Below are positions 14,198 through 25,211 of a stretch of 64,000 bases of DNA, piece by piece; position 1 is the stretch's first letter; every line of letters begins with the position of its first letter. The position numbers were made by a program, and so were the translations under genes. The notes beneath the pieces are model-generated. The model saw only the letters and a list, made by a program, of their open reading frames with translations. It had not been told where the DNA came from and ran no database searches. Where the stretch lies: the NCBI GenBank assembly GCA_016801845.1, contig CM028912.1:20396001-20460000 (forward strand), given 5' to 3'. This DNA is from Polydactylus sextarius (Eukaryota; Chordata; Actinopteri; Polynemidae).

Positions 14198-14252
14198 AAA
14201 ACAAAAACAAAAAACAAACAAAAACAAAAAACAAAACAACAACAACAACAAA
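14198..14252. repeat. A-rich (CAAAAA / CAA) low-complexity tract
   Basis: CAAAAA-type units grade into five CAA units near 14238-14250. Confidence 0.9.
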
Positions 14253-14519
14253 AGAATTCAAAATAACCCACAATTTGTTCAAGTTAATTTGCGCACACAT
14301 TCAAAACACTGTACACATAGTGTTTTTTTTTTCTTTATTAACCTTACAGGCGAACATGAAACTGGTTCAGCATGTAACATAATATTTTTTTTTTGTCTGT
14401 GTGACTGAGGTCATGTGATTAAAGGTAGGGCAGGGTACTATATTGCTTAAAATTCCCCTCACACCTTGATGGCAACCAATTAATTAACTGTTCTAACACA
14501 AAAATAAAACATCTTAGCT

Positions 14520-14555
14520 GAAGCCATGCCTCCCATACTCGGGAGACATGGCTTC
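14520..14555. repeat. 15-bp inverted repeat, one mismatch, 6-nt loop
   Basis: GAAGCCATGCCTCCC, loop ATACTC, then GGGAGACATGGCTTC (14 of 15 pairs). It lies at the end of a 117-codon minus-strand open frame (14514-14867) of unknown origin. Confidence 0.85.
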
Positions 14556-15164
14556 GGGGATAAGTCTGAAGTAAATGGTTTGGACTTTTGAATTGTGTAC
14601 TTTTGAAATGTAGCTTGTTTGAACTGTTTTTCCAGGATCTCCTACCCTGCCATTAATAGATGTTTTTGGCACAGACGAATATTTATTAGCACACACTGCT
14701 TGCCCAATATTTCCATGTTGTAATCGGTGTCTTCCATTTTTGGAACAAAACCCCACTGAATCATAATTATCTTTGTAAATCAACGGTGATAGAGCGCCTC
14801 CCGCTGGATCACAAACTACTTCAAATTGTCGCTTGTAGAACAAACTTTTCACTCCATGTTTGAACAAATTCTAATTACAAATAAAAAGTGACAGCGCTAT
14901 ATGATATAATGAGGCTCATTATGAGTTTTTTTAAATAGCCCAAGACAGTCTATCTGTAGTAGCCTATGTCTCCAATTTCTTTGTTAATAAGCTATGTGGC
15001 CAGTTCATAACAGTTGGATGGACCAGGAAAATGATTATTTGTCACCCAGCACTCAAATATGTTGTTTTGTTTCCTGTGGCAAGTGGAAACCAAACCCAAA
15101 GAGTTACATCAGTTAAGATTAGTTAATTCGACTCACTTGAAGTAAATCTGTAATTTTAAATATT

Positions 15165-15196
<32 letters not shown>

Positions 15197-15197
15197 T
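15165..15197. repeat. (TG)n(GA)n compound microsatellite
   Basis: About 10 TG units, then about 6 GA units: the same CT/CA compound in reverse orientation. Confidence 0.95.
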
Positions 15198-16995
15198 TTT
15201 TGTTTGACACAAAGGAATTATTTGTTGGCAGTTGTGAGATGGAAATCAGTGGACAGTTGCCAGTTAGCAAAGCAGTAAGCTGGCCTGCTAATGGGTTAAC
15301 AAGTTCATATACATATAAATATGCCAATAATGTTTGTGTGTAAACTGTATGAGCTTATTGTCTAGTTTGCAGCCCAGCCAACTGGCCTGCTGACAGTCAC
15401 TGAGCTCCCTGGATCTGAGAGCTTTTCAGAAGCTGTTGTGAATGATTAGTGCCAGCCTTCATCGCTAGCTCACCAGCTGAGTCATTTATGAACTATCCTT
15501 GATTGAACTACATATTTTGCAAAAATGTTCCACTTTGTGATACAACCAGGCCTCGACTGCCACCAGTGAAATTAGTAACTGGAGTGCAGTACTCGTAGAG
15601 TCTTAAACAGGATAATGAAATATTGAAAGCTTGTTACAAACCAATAAAGTCATTAGAGCATTATTCTCTTCTTTCCCACTTGAATTGAACATAGAGAACA
15701 CTTCTCCACAAAATAGAATTTTTTAGACATCTAAAATGCTATTTCTCTAGAAGTGAGCAATCACCCCCCTTTCCTTAATTAAATAAAGATTTTACATAAT
15801 TCCAGGGACATCATCCAACTTCTGCTGACAGTTTGTAAAATCCTTTAGTGAGACTTAAGTTTTGAGACCTGTTCCAGTACTGCACTGCAGGTCTCAGTCG
15901 ATCAGGTGACAGCAAAAGTTTCATAAATCTACTCCCCAATTAAAGATGAGCATAAAAGAGAGAAGCACCCCAAAGGTGATGTGATTTAAATAACTCCTTT
16001 TAATAGGCAGTGGCTCGGAGGGGTTCGCTGGCAATTATCACTTGTGACCCACAGCAATTATCACCTGCTCCCAGCAGACAAAAGGCAATTTTCAACTAAT
16101 TGAGTGCTAAGCCACAGGAATTGTGAGAGCTTGACCTTTCAGTGGTGGCTTGGAGGAGGCACATGCACATTTTTGAGGCCAATAAGCCATTTTGAAACTG
16201 TGACAATCATCTGTACTTCTTTGACCTTAATGATGTGCTGAAAGCCTGGGGATGGAAACAAAACCCTTGGTTCACTCATCACAGAACAGTCTATATCATC
16301 AGTTAGATCTAATAGTGGCTTAAACTACATATGGGTTTCAGCAGCATTAAGTTGAGTGTTTAAATGTTGACTTGATTTGATTTGACAATTAAAGATGTCT
16401 GTCACCGGATCATCCCCCAGAGGATGAAAACTATGTACAATGCTGAGGTAAGACAAGATGTCCCTTAGATATTTTCAGATATTTTTTCAGAACAAATATT
16501 ATACACACAAGTATTGTCTGCTATCAGTGATTCAGTGATTTTATTGAAGGGAATTTCAATTCAATTCTTAAAATGGAAAAATGTTGAAAATACAAACATA
16601 AAAGTGGAAAATTGAGCCCAATAATATTAAGTGTATATCAAACAGACACATCTTTTGATTACAGATGGAATCAACATGTACTGTACTGCTGTTTTCTGTT
16701 TTCTGCTGTACTGCTGTTGATCTTAACTTGTAATGTCTATATAACTATGCTTCTTCTTGGTGAGGCTCTCTAATACATATTGCTAGTTTGTGCAAGGTGG
16801 ACATAGTGTTGATTCGCCACGCGCTTTTCTGAAACAATGAATTGTTGCATGGGAGAAAAATAAAATCCTGTGAATCACCAGCCTGTTAATGGAGGTTGGT
16901 AAGACAGAAGATCCAGGGACTTTGGCTCTGAGGAGATCGGGTGTGTAATGGCGTGAGCTACCTGGGGAGTCAGAATTATATTTCCTTCACATCCT

Positions 16996-17038
16996 AGGTC
17001 TTATTACTTAAGACCTAATGTCCATTGGGATGGACATT
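16996..17038. repeat. Two abutting perfect hairpins
   Basis: AGGTCTTA-TTACT-TAAGACCT (16996-17016), directly followed by AATGTCCAT-TGGG-ATGGACATT (17017-17038). Confidence 0.85.
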
Positions 17039-19173
17039 CAATTAAACAACAAAGCCTGAAATAAACATTTAACATTATGATTTTAATATCTTACTAATGC
17101 ACTGGGCTTGGAAAATCAAGGACTGCATTTGAATAAATATTTAAAAGGTAGAAAAGTCTATGTGGGTGACCTGTAACTGGAGGCATTAAGTTTTAAGGTT
17201 GAACGTCCGTCCCATTTTTATCAATGTGATATCTCAAGAGAAACTTGAGGAAATCTTTTCTTGACTTGGACTTAAGATAGAACTTATTAGATTTTGGTGA
17301 TCCAAGGTCAAGGTCACTGTTACTTTAGAACAACTTAAGGGAAAACTTACAGTTTTAAACAATATAGTATTTCCAACTGGAAATTATTAACTGGAATCAC
17401 ATTTCAATTTACTCATATCTTATATTTCACTAAAAACACAAGTATGTATTTAAGTACATCCAGTAATATGAATAATACATTCATTATATATGTCTAGAAC
17501 ACATTTAATGTTGACTGGCTGCACTGAATGGCAGTGACATGGGTCCATGTGGTTTCACTAAGTTTCTTGTTATTTAGTGAAATCACTTAACTTGCCTGCC
17601 TGTCTGTGATACTAGATGTTTGTCACGCCTTATTACTTTAAGTGGAGAATTATATTGTTAGCATCTGAAACCAGTCAGGACTGGATCTGAGGCAGGTGCC
17701 ACCCAACTACTCAAAATGTAGTTGAGTTCACCAGCATTCTTTTTCTATAACAAATGTAAAAGGCTCTTATTTAAGGATTAACGCTGACAGCACAGCAGGA
17801 CCTTTATTGTAGCATGATAATAGAATCCTGGGTTATACTTTGATACAATTTGTTTAGCAGCACTAAGCAGTTATAGTCATAGTCATATAAACCATATATA
17901 AAACATCCAATGATTCATAGTATGTAATTGGAAAGGGCATTCTGTGTTGGCAAAGTCTTTGATTTCACTCTCTCTGGAGCCAGATGAAGGCACTATTTTG
18001 GGCCTGCTGAGTGTGTTGAAGGTCAACTGAGACTATGTGCTTTCATCCCGGAGTGAGACAACCTGCTTTAAGAATGAGCCAGTGCAAAGGCCTCAAATCA
18101 AGGCCCTAGCAGAAATGAGATTAAAAATGTAAACATGTCTGAAGTGTGTCCTTCCTCATTTATTTATGCTCTTGAAACCTTGTCATACCAGCACACTGTA
18201 AGAATTTACAAAGGCAATAGAGTTTTGTTATTCTAATTATTATTTATGTTTTTTTCTTCTGTGTTGGTTTATGGCTCAACATCACATCCTCCTTGTTTGA
18301 CCGCCAGCGTCTCTGAACAGCCGCTGCTGGGTGTATATTTGTAGCACTCAGTGAATGCTGTGATTTTCTTTTGTGCATTTAATTCAATGTCACGTTCACT
18401 TTAGGAAAAGAAAAGTGGACCTATGAGAGACTCTCAATTAGGATTTTGTATAAAGAGACAGTTGGTATGAGATTTGAAAGCCCAGCTGAGGTTTCCTCTG
18501 TCGAATCAGGGAAACCTACTGCTTTGTCACTCTTTGGCAGCATTTTTTGCTTCCTGAATTCCATTTGTAGGTTTGTACATGGAATTTGTTGTTGTACTTC
18601 TTTCTAATAAATAATGGAGCAGCTCATGTCCCCGACTGCAGCAGTACATTCATGCCCAGCTCTGAGTTAAATACACATTTCTGTATCTATAGCAGAAGAA
18701 TATTTTTTTTACACATCGACAAACACAGGACCTCGAGCAAATCAGTACATGAACATGACTTGTTCTTGCTGAAGGAGCAGCCAAACTATCATTCACATCT
18801 ATTTGAGAACTGGGTAGCTAATTAGTTCTTGAGCCTGTAATGCCTACAAACTTTACAAATATCAACAACAAATCTTCAAACTGTAAGATGAAGTCTCTGA
18901 TCACCATCTCACTGAAGCCTGGTTAAGTCGACATGAAGTGAAAACAAAGTGTTAAGGAGAGACTGATAATGTTATTATGTGCTCTTTAATAATTTTATGC
19001 CTTATCTACTTCCTGCTATATTCTGTAATGCTGCACTCTTCATAAATGTTCCCTTAAATGTAGTTGTGTTTTATATTTTGTTGTAGAGATTTAATGTATC
19101 ATTTTTAATGCACCTGTAAGTACAGTGTTGCTTTTATGTTTATACTTGCCCACGCTGACTGGAAAGCAGTGTC

Positions 19174-19189
19174 TTTTTTTTTTTTTTTT
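19174..19189. repeat. Poly-T run
   Basis: 16 consecutive T. Confidence 0.9.
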
Positions 19190-20659
19190 GTTATATGAGA
19201 TATCTTTGTTCTTGCCAGAAAACAACCTTTCAAAACACTTTTGCTGGATAATGGTCATTCTGGACTGAGTGTAAATGTTTATGGTCCATGGCTCATAGAA
19301 AAAAGTGAGCCCACTCATCAGCTGTGCTCTGCCTGTGGACAGCTCGGCTCCTGTGGTCTGGCTCTGCTGATCAGTGATTAGGTTGTCAATTGCTGCCATT
19401 CCCTGCAGACCGCTGCTAAGAAACATCATTTACAGTGATGCTCTGAAACTCACTGTAATACTCGGGTTATTGCTGTGGTTGTAAACAGTCAAAACATTAG
19501 AAGCACCTGCAACAAAATGGTACATGCTGGCATTATAGGGTTGAAAACTAATCTGAAATTACATGAATCAACTATCAGTGCTTCAGAATTGGAATTGACG
19601 CAACGTATTTTCACCCGCAGTTTGACCTTTGCCTTCCATTCTGAGACCCTTTAATTTGATATTTGCCATAGACAAAAGCTGAGGTTGTCAGGGTTACCTG
19701 ACAGCCCCTTCCCTTAACAAGTCCCAGTCTCTGCCTTGTAAACGTACTCATAGCCTTTTCACATACAGGTGGAAAAGCTGAATGTTAAAACTCAACATGA
19801 TGAAAATCCAAAAACTATGTTTTTTAAAATGGTGATGATGTCTAATACTGTACCCTACCAACAGCACAAAGGTGTATTTTGAGCCTGTGCTTTTGGCTTT
19901 GACCTGTTATTTGTCTGTGCTGCAGCATCTCGCTCTGTGTATCTATTAGTCACAGGCACTGTTAAGCTTCTCAAGGTTATTTGGAATTTCCCGCATGGAT
20001 GGTTTCCTGACACAGGCTTAATATCGGTGGCTCCAAATGAAATATTTAACCTCAGGTGCACTTGTTTCAGAATATGTGAGCTACAAGGTGCCTAACCTCG
20101 AAAGGAGCTACGCCTTAAGTATCATTTGCATCTCGTTGTGTCTGTCAATCACAGGCAGGTGATGGACAGCAAAGTATTTATTTCATTGATTAAAATCAAT
20201 GACCCCATTTTATTACTGCCACTCAAACAGGTGGACGTAGATACAGACTCTGGTTTTAAGATGGTCTCCTACATCTCATTACTTTACTACACTTTTTTTC
20301 TGGATATACAGAATCCTCCTTTTCTGACAGTGCAGTGCAGCAGTTATTATCCAGTTGGAAATCAGAATTCCAGTGATTGAATGATTGAATTTAGTGAAAA
20401 GTGGCGCAAGGATCTTCCTTATATGGGACCAAGTGTATCCAGATCTATAGAGAAACAAACAAATAAACTATTACAAATGTGATAAATGAGGCAGAGGTGT
20501 TAAAAATGGGCAAAACAATATAATGGCTTCTTAGCGTCCCACTTCAGTCTTTTCTCTGGTGTCTTCAACCAATATCTCTATTACATTTCCAAAATAATTA
20601 TTTTGACAGAGTAGAATTGCAAAATGAAAAATGATCAACTCTTGTTAGTTAATTGTGGT

Positions 20660-20676
20660 AAAAAAAAAAAAAAAAA
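20660..20676. repeat. Poly-A run
   Basis: 17 consecutive A. No retrocopy was recognised immediately upstream. Confidence 0.9.
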
Positions 20677-21783
20677 TGACCTTTAACACTAAATACCAGT
20701 TAAACTACAGCTAAATAAATGTGTACAGGTTATTTGGGTATTTTGGTGTCTGGTTGTTGTGTTGGTGAATTACATTTTTGTCCTTCCCATGATAACCTTT
20801 ATGTAGACAGAAGTTTTAGCTGGGACATTAGTTTTAGCTAAGGTGTGCCTAATTGGTAAATTGTAAATTAATAAAAGAAGAAATGACTGTATTTTGCTTC
20901 TGCCCTCCTTCAACCTGCCTTTATCTAGTATCCCAAGCATCAGTAATCCATTTTGCAGTATGAACTATGTTTTTTTTCTATTTTAACTTGCATTGTGCCA
21001 ATATAACATTCCCTATTTTATAACTTTTGCTCTCCTGTCACACTTTATGTACATGCTGATGTATTTTCCTGCCGTTTCCTTTGGTCCGTAAGCACCCAGT
21101 GGGGTTTTTTTAGCAGAGTCTGACAGTATGAATTCATTCTCACTGTGCAGTGGGTGGGTGAATTACACGTTAGTGGGGATACCATGAAATGGCTTATTGA
21201 TTACACATTGGCGTAGGAGGTGATCAAAATTCAGCGAAGGGGGGAAAGACACACAACAGCAGGTATGGCAACAGAGTGCTTGGCCTGACCTTCCAGACAG
21301 TACATAAACTGTACATTTCAATCAATTGTTGCTCAGTGCTGCTCACCTGTCAACGGCTGCTCTGGCTTGTGTAACACCACATAACAGATATTAACACTGA
21401 GCATGTGTTTGTATGTATAGATGTGTGCTGCATTTTACATGTATGTATATAGATAAGTGGATACACGTGAGAAGCCTGACATACTGAGATAAGACCTCTG
21501 TGCCTCCTCTCTGATAGCATCCAACTGATACTTATCTATTGCTGTGGTTTGGTCTATTATCAATAATTACAGGTGGATTCATGTATCAGATGGTGCTGAT
21601 ATGTATGAAGGATTCACCTCTAACATACTGTGTGAGAAAGATATTGTCAGGCCTTATGAATGTTATCATCTCTTTGCTCCGCCAGCAATTCCTCACCAGC
21701 TGCTCATTGGCTGTCAGAGTGTTGATTTGAACTCCTTTTAATCTCACCTCACCTCTGGAACCAATTTACCTTGGCAAACCCCA

Positions 21784-22112
21784 CCGATGGCTGCAGTGCT
21801 GGGTGAAGCTTGGAGTACAGCTGCTACTCTTTCGCATCAGAAGGAGCCAGATGAGGTGGTTCAACCATCTGATCATGATGCCTCCTGGGTTCCCCATGAT
21901 GGAGAGGTTCCAAACACATCCAACTGGTAGGAGACCTAAGGGTAGAACCAGAACATGCTGGAGAGATTATGTATTTCATCAGGCTGGGAACACCTTGGGA
22001 TTGACCAGGAACATTTGGAAAGTATAACTAGGGATGCCTGGACTAACTTGTTTGACCTGCTACTACTGTGGCCTAATTCTGGATAAGCAGCTGAAGATGG
22101 ATGAATGGATCA
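21784..22112 (+). mobile_element. Non-LTR retrotransposon 3' end (RTE/Rex-like), decayed
   Basis: The frame 21803-22027 reads as the C-terminal tail of a fish LINE polyprotein. It has the blocks IRRSQMRWFNHL, MPPGFP and PTGRRPKGRTRTCWRDYV, equivalent to the family's usual W-x-GHL-x-RM-PPGR and PTGRRPRGRPRTRWRDYV. It is followed by the usual 3' tail, GGATAAGCAG then GATGGATGAATGGA at about 22080-22110. The Gly of the W-x-GH motif has become Asn, and the end of the frame is degraded. Only the 3' end is present, as in 5'-truncated insertions. The clade assignment is from memory of related elements and is tentative. Confidence 0.8.
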
Positions 22113-22439
22113 TTAGCTAAATACTCTACTTTGTTCACAGCTTCTTGCCAAATATGTTACTAACTATGTTTGGTGTAAAGGTAAAATGATGAGCCAAAAG
22201 AGAGAAGAGCGCTATAAGAGAAGTTAAAGTTACATTAAATGTCATTATTTCATATAACAAATTATTATTAAGAAGCTTTGTTTATACAATAATACTGTGC
22301 AACTGTTTTAAGAATTAAAGCAAAGTGAGGTGCTTTTATACACAACTGGATGAATAATATTAATTTATTAATATTAACAAATATATAATGATAATTGAGA
22401 ATAAATCAGATCTGTTGCTAGGACCCTGTACTGCGCTTA

Positions 22440-22745
22440 AAACATCTCCAGATCTCCAAGGCACTTGAGGTCAGATTGTTCCTAGCATCTTGGAGAACTT
22501 GCTGCTGTTCTCATGTGGGTTTAATCTGCTTCTCAGCTTTTTTCTCTACATGTAATCCCAGACTGTTTCTGTGTTGTATGGATCAGGGAGCTATGGGGTC
22601 AAACCTTCTGTTTCAGGCCTCCCTGTTCCTCATGTCTCTGGAGATATCTCTTTGCAACAGTGGTCGTATGTTTAGGGTTTCTGTTGTGCTGCGGAACAAT
22701 TTTGGGACTGATCAGACACTTCCCCGGTGGTATAGTGTGATATAA
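22440..22745 (-). mobile_element. Tc1/mariner transposase relic (DDE C-terminal part)
   Basis: Read on the minus strand, one frame gives QHNRNPKHTTTVAKRYLQ and then GGLKQKV followed by a stop where Trp is expected (TGG to TGA). This is the well-known Tc1 block with the core DPKHT, whose Asp belongs to the DDE catalytic triad; here that Asp is Asn. After a frameshift the minus strand gives PDPYNTETVWDYM and RKK, matching the family's SPDLNPIE-VW region. The conserved Glu survives but the copy carries several stops. No terminal inverted repeats were recognised on either side. It lies between a LINE end and a SINE. Confidence 0.8.
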
Positions 22746-22829
22746 CTATTGATCAGCAGTTCTTTTATGGATGTGAACAGTGCCGTTTGGTGTGAAATAC
22801 TTTATTTCAAGAAAATATTGTTGAGCCAG

Positions 22830-23047
22830 CAACACAGTGCTGCAGCGGTAAGCACTGTTGTCTCATGGCAGATCACTGTTTTTGGCATTTGTATATTGTG
22901 TGCTCTGTCTGCCTCCCACACCACTCTGAGTTTCTCAGGAGTGTGAACAGTTGGTAGTTTGTCCAGATTATACCCTGTTCCTCACCAAGTGTTTGTTGGG
23001 GCAGATTCCATACACAGGATAAATAAGTGTACATAATGGATGGATGA
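22830..23047 (+). mobile_element. tRNA-type SINE copy with internal loss
   Basis: The left end (CAGTGCTGCAGCGGTAAGCA, then CTGTTGTCTCATGGCA) matches the A-box end of the common teleost SINE whose consensus starts with a GGTGGTGCAGTGGTTAGCAC-like sequence. The right end keeps GTCCAGATTATACCCTGTTC and the GGATAA ... AATGGATGGATGA tail shared with fish LINEs. The B-box region is not recognisable and the middle is rearranged. At about 218 bp it is shorter than the roughly 300-bp full unit. Confidence 0.65.
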
Positions 23048-24371
23048 GTTATGCAGCCACATTCTCTTTTAAACACACAGATGATGGAAATTTTGTATGG
23101 TTTGCCTTTGAGTTATTGTTGTTCTATGGCTCTATACAGCAACTAAATCCATCAGGCATAGACACAGTGTGTCATAATTTGGATCTTTATTCTCGTTCTT
23201 TAGAACACATTTAATATGAATGTCACCGCTGAAATTCTGTCGGGCAAGAGAGGGGTCTCTCTGCCCCAGTAAAGCTCTGAAGCATCTACAACTTCCATTA
23301 TTACGTCTAACATTTCTGCATCTGACTGGGTTTATACATTATCAATTATCAATATATTTTCTGTAGTTCTATCCTAGAAATACATACAGTATGAGCATAA
23401 TATTATTAACATCATTTTCCTTTGCGATAGCCCCGCCCCCATGCCAACTCCCTGCCATCACTCTGCATGATGCATAGTTTTCCTCAGCAGTAGACACAGG
23501 AGTGATTTATCACTCAAGTCTGCTCAGCTTTAAATACACAACGACTGTATTTGCGTTCCCCTCCATCGTCTTCTCTAATTCTTCCATTGTCAAGGTCAAA
23601 CAGAAAGAGCAGCAGAAATTGATCAGTCTCTATTTGCTGTATTTACTGTGCTGTTTTTCAACAATTTGATTGCCATAGATCAATCTGTCTGCACCCCAGC
23701 TGAGGTCGCGGCGTTTGGGAATGTGGCTGAATTGTGGCCAAATGGATTTGAAATCGAAATTGATCTCCTGGTTTTTGCCCAATAGCAGACATTATTCATT
23801 CAGTAAGAAAGTAGAAAATACAGAGAGAAGGCTAAGCAGAGGGTGAGTTACTAGTTCAATGATATTTTAAAAAACAAAAAAGATACAGTATCCTCACATA
23901 TATAGACACACAGTTCAGATTGCATATATCCACATATCTAAGGAGATGTGAAACTTTATGTCACTTTTCATTTTTCTTTTTTTAAAGTAGGCACCATTCC
24001 AGTGTAATTCTAAATCTTTTTTTGTAGAGAAATCCATACATTACAGCACCATCTACAACATGCCCCAGTAGGTAGAGCTAACTGGAAGATTAGTTGTTAT
24101 ATTCTCAGCTTTTCCTATGTGAAAGATACAATATAGATTATTATATAACCCGTCCTTGTTGATATAAATGTAGTGGAAAGATATTAGGACGACTAAGTTT
24201 ATTTAACCTTTAAACCTTTAAATTTCAACCTCCAAATAGTTTGACTTTTCTCAAAAAATCAAAAAATCGCAGATTGTAGATGTGTTGATGGGTGAGCTAC
24301 CAGTACTTGACTGAAAAGGAGCAGATGCTGAGACTTTACTGACATCACAAACTATCCAACTATTCTCTGTG
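23048..24371. other. No gene recognised
   Basis: AT-rich DNA between two SINE copies, with a C-rich patch (GCCCCGCCCCCATGCC) near 23430. No coding signal. Confidence 0.6.
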
Positions 24372-24669
24372 CTGCTCATCCTGCTGAGGGTTGCTGGGTG
24401 GCTGGAGCCAATCCTAACTGACTGGGCCAGGGTAGGGTACAACCTGGAAAGGTCACCAGTCTAACACAAACAAATGAACATTCATCCTTATGTGAAATTT
24501 AGAGTCATCAATCAATCTAACCTACATGTGTTTGGACAATGGAAGGTAATCAAAGTACACAGAGAAAACCCATGCAGACATAGGGAGAACATGTGTCTTC
24601 ACCCAAAAAGGTACCACCTGAGGTCAAACACAGAACCTCGCCTTACTACGAGGTGACATTACCACTCCA
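24372..24669 (-). mobile_element. tRNA-type SINE, decayed, minus orientation
   Basis: Same family as the copy at 10.6 kb: GGTGGCTGGAGCCAATCC, ACCTGGAAAGGTCACCAGTC, AATTTAGAGTCATCAATC, CTAACCTACATGTGTTTGGA, AGAGAAAACCCATGCAGACA and GGGAGAACATGTG appear in the expected order. The B box is heavily mutated, so transcription is unlikely. The CATC-type tail is missing at the left end. Confidence 0.75.
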
Positions 24670-24746
24670 GGATATTTCCACATTGTTCATAGCCACTGAT
24701 AAACAAAAGCCTGTACCACTACTTAGGAATTTACGGTAAAGACAGG

Positions 24747-24783
24747 ACTTGAGTAAATGCACTTATTGACTTTCCAGCAGTGG
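24747..24783. repeat. Possible hAT-like MITE terminal segment
   Basis: ACTTGAGTAAATGCACTTAT, then TGACTTTCCAGCAGTG, resembles the terminal segment ACTTGAGTAAATGTACTTAG ... TTTCCACCACTG common in fish genomes, with about six differences. The partner end was not found. Confidence 0.4.
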
Positions 24784-25188
24784 CTAATCCATTAAGAAGT
24801 TCATGTCAGAGAAGCAGAGGGGAAAACTAGCTAGATGATTACATTCATGGAAATCAATAACCTCTTTAATACCAATAACATATTTCAATTAGAGAAATAT
24901 TGAGATTAAGGCCAGTAAGAGGCCACCTTCCAATCGCTGTATCCAACCCTGACAAGTGCTGTTCAACCTCCTCTGACACTGCCACACACTCAAATATACA
25001 CAAGTCAAGTTTGCCAGTCACATAAAATGTCAAAAGCTCACACATGCAGACTCACCTACCCAACCATGCAGACTGTCATCGCACAGAGGTCCTAGAGTCA
25101 TGACTGCCACTGGGTCCTTTGCAAGAAAAAATGCAAAATATTCTGACATCCACCGAACAGAGTACAGTAGTTTCATGTGCAGCTTGGC

Positions 25189-25211
25189 ACTTGGAGCTTC
25201 AAGCTCCAAGT
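25189..25211. repeat. 23-nt palindrome (11-bp arms, 1-nt centre)
   Basis: ACTTGGAGCTT, centre C, then its exact reverse complement. Confidence 0.9.

Larger units (their letters stand above)
14556..21783. other. No gene recognised
   Basis: Apart from the minus frame 14514-14867, the simple tracts and the twin hairpins at 17.0 kb, I see nothing. 15.3-18.6 kb has no open frame of 60 codons or more on either strand. Confidence 0.6.

Noticed and set aside
14050..14271. Cys/Phe-rich minus-strand frame
   Set aside because: Direct translation of the A-rich CAAAAA/CAA tract.
20660..20676. Poly-A tail of a processed retrocopy
   Set aside because: No coding remnant was recognised in the sequence before it and no flanking duplication was seen.
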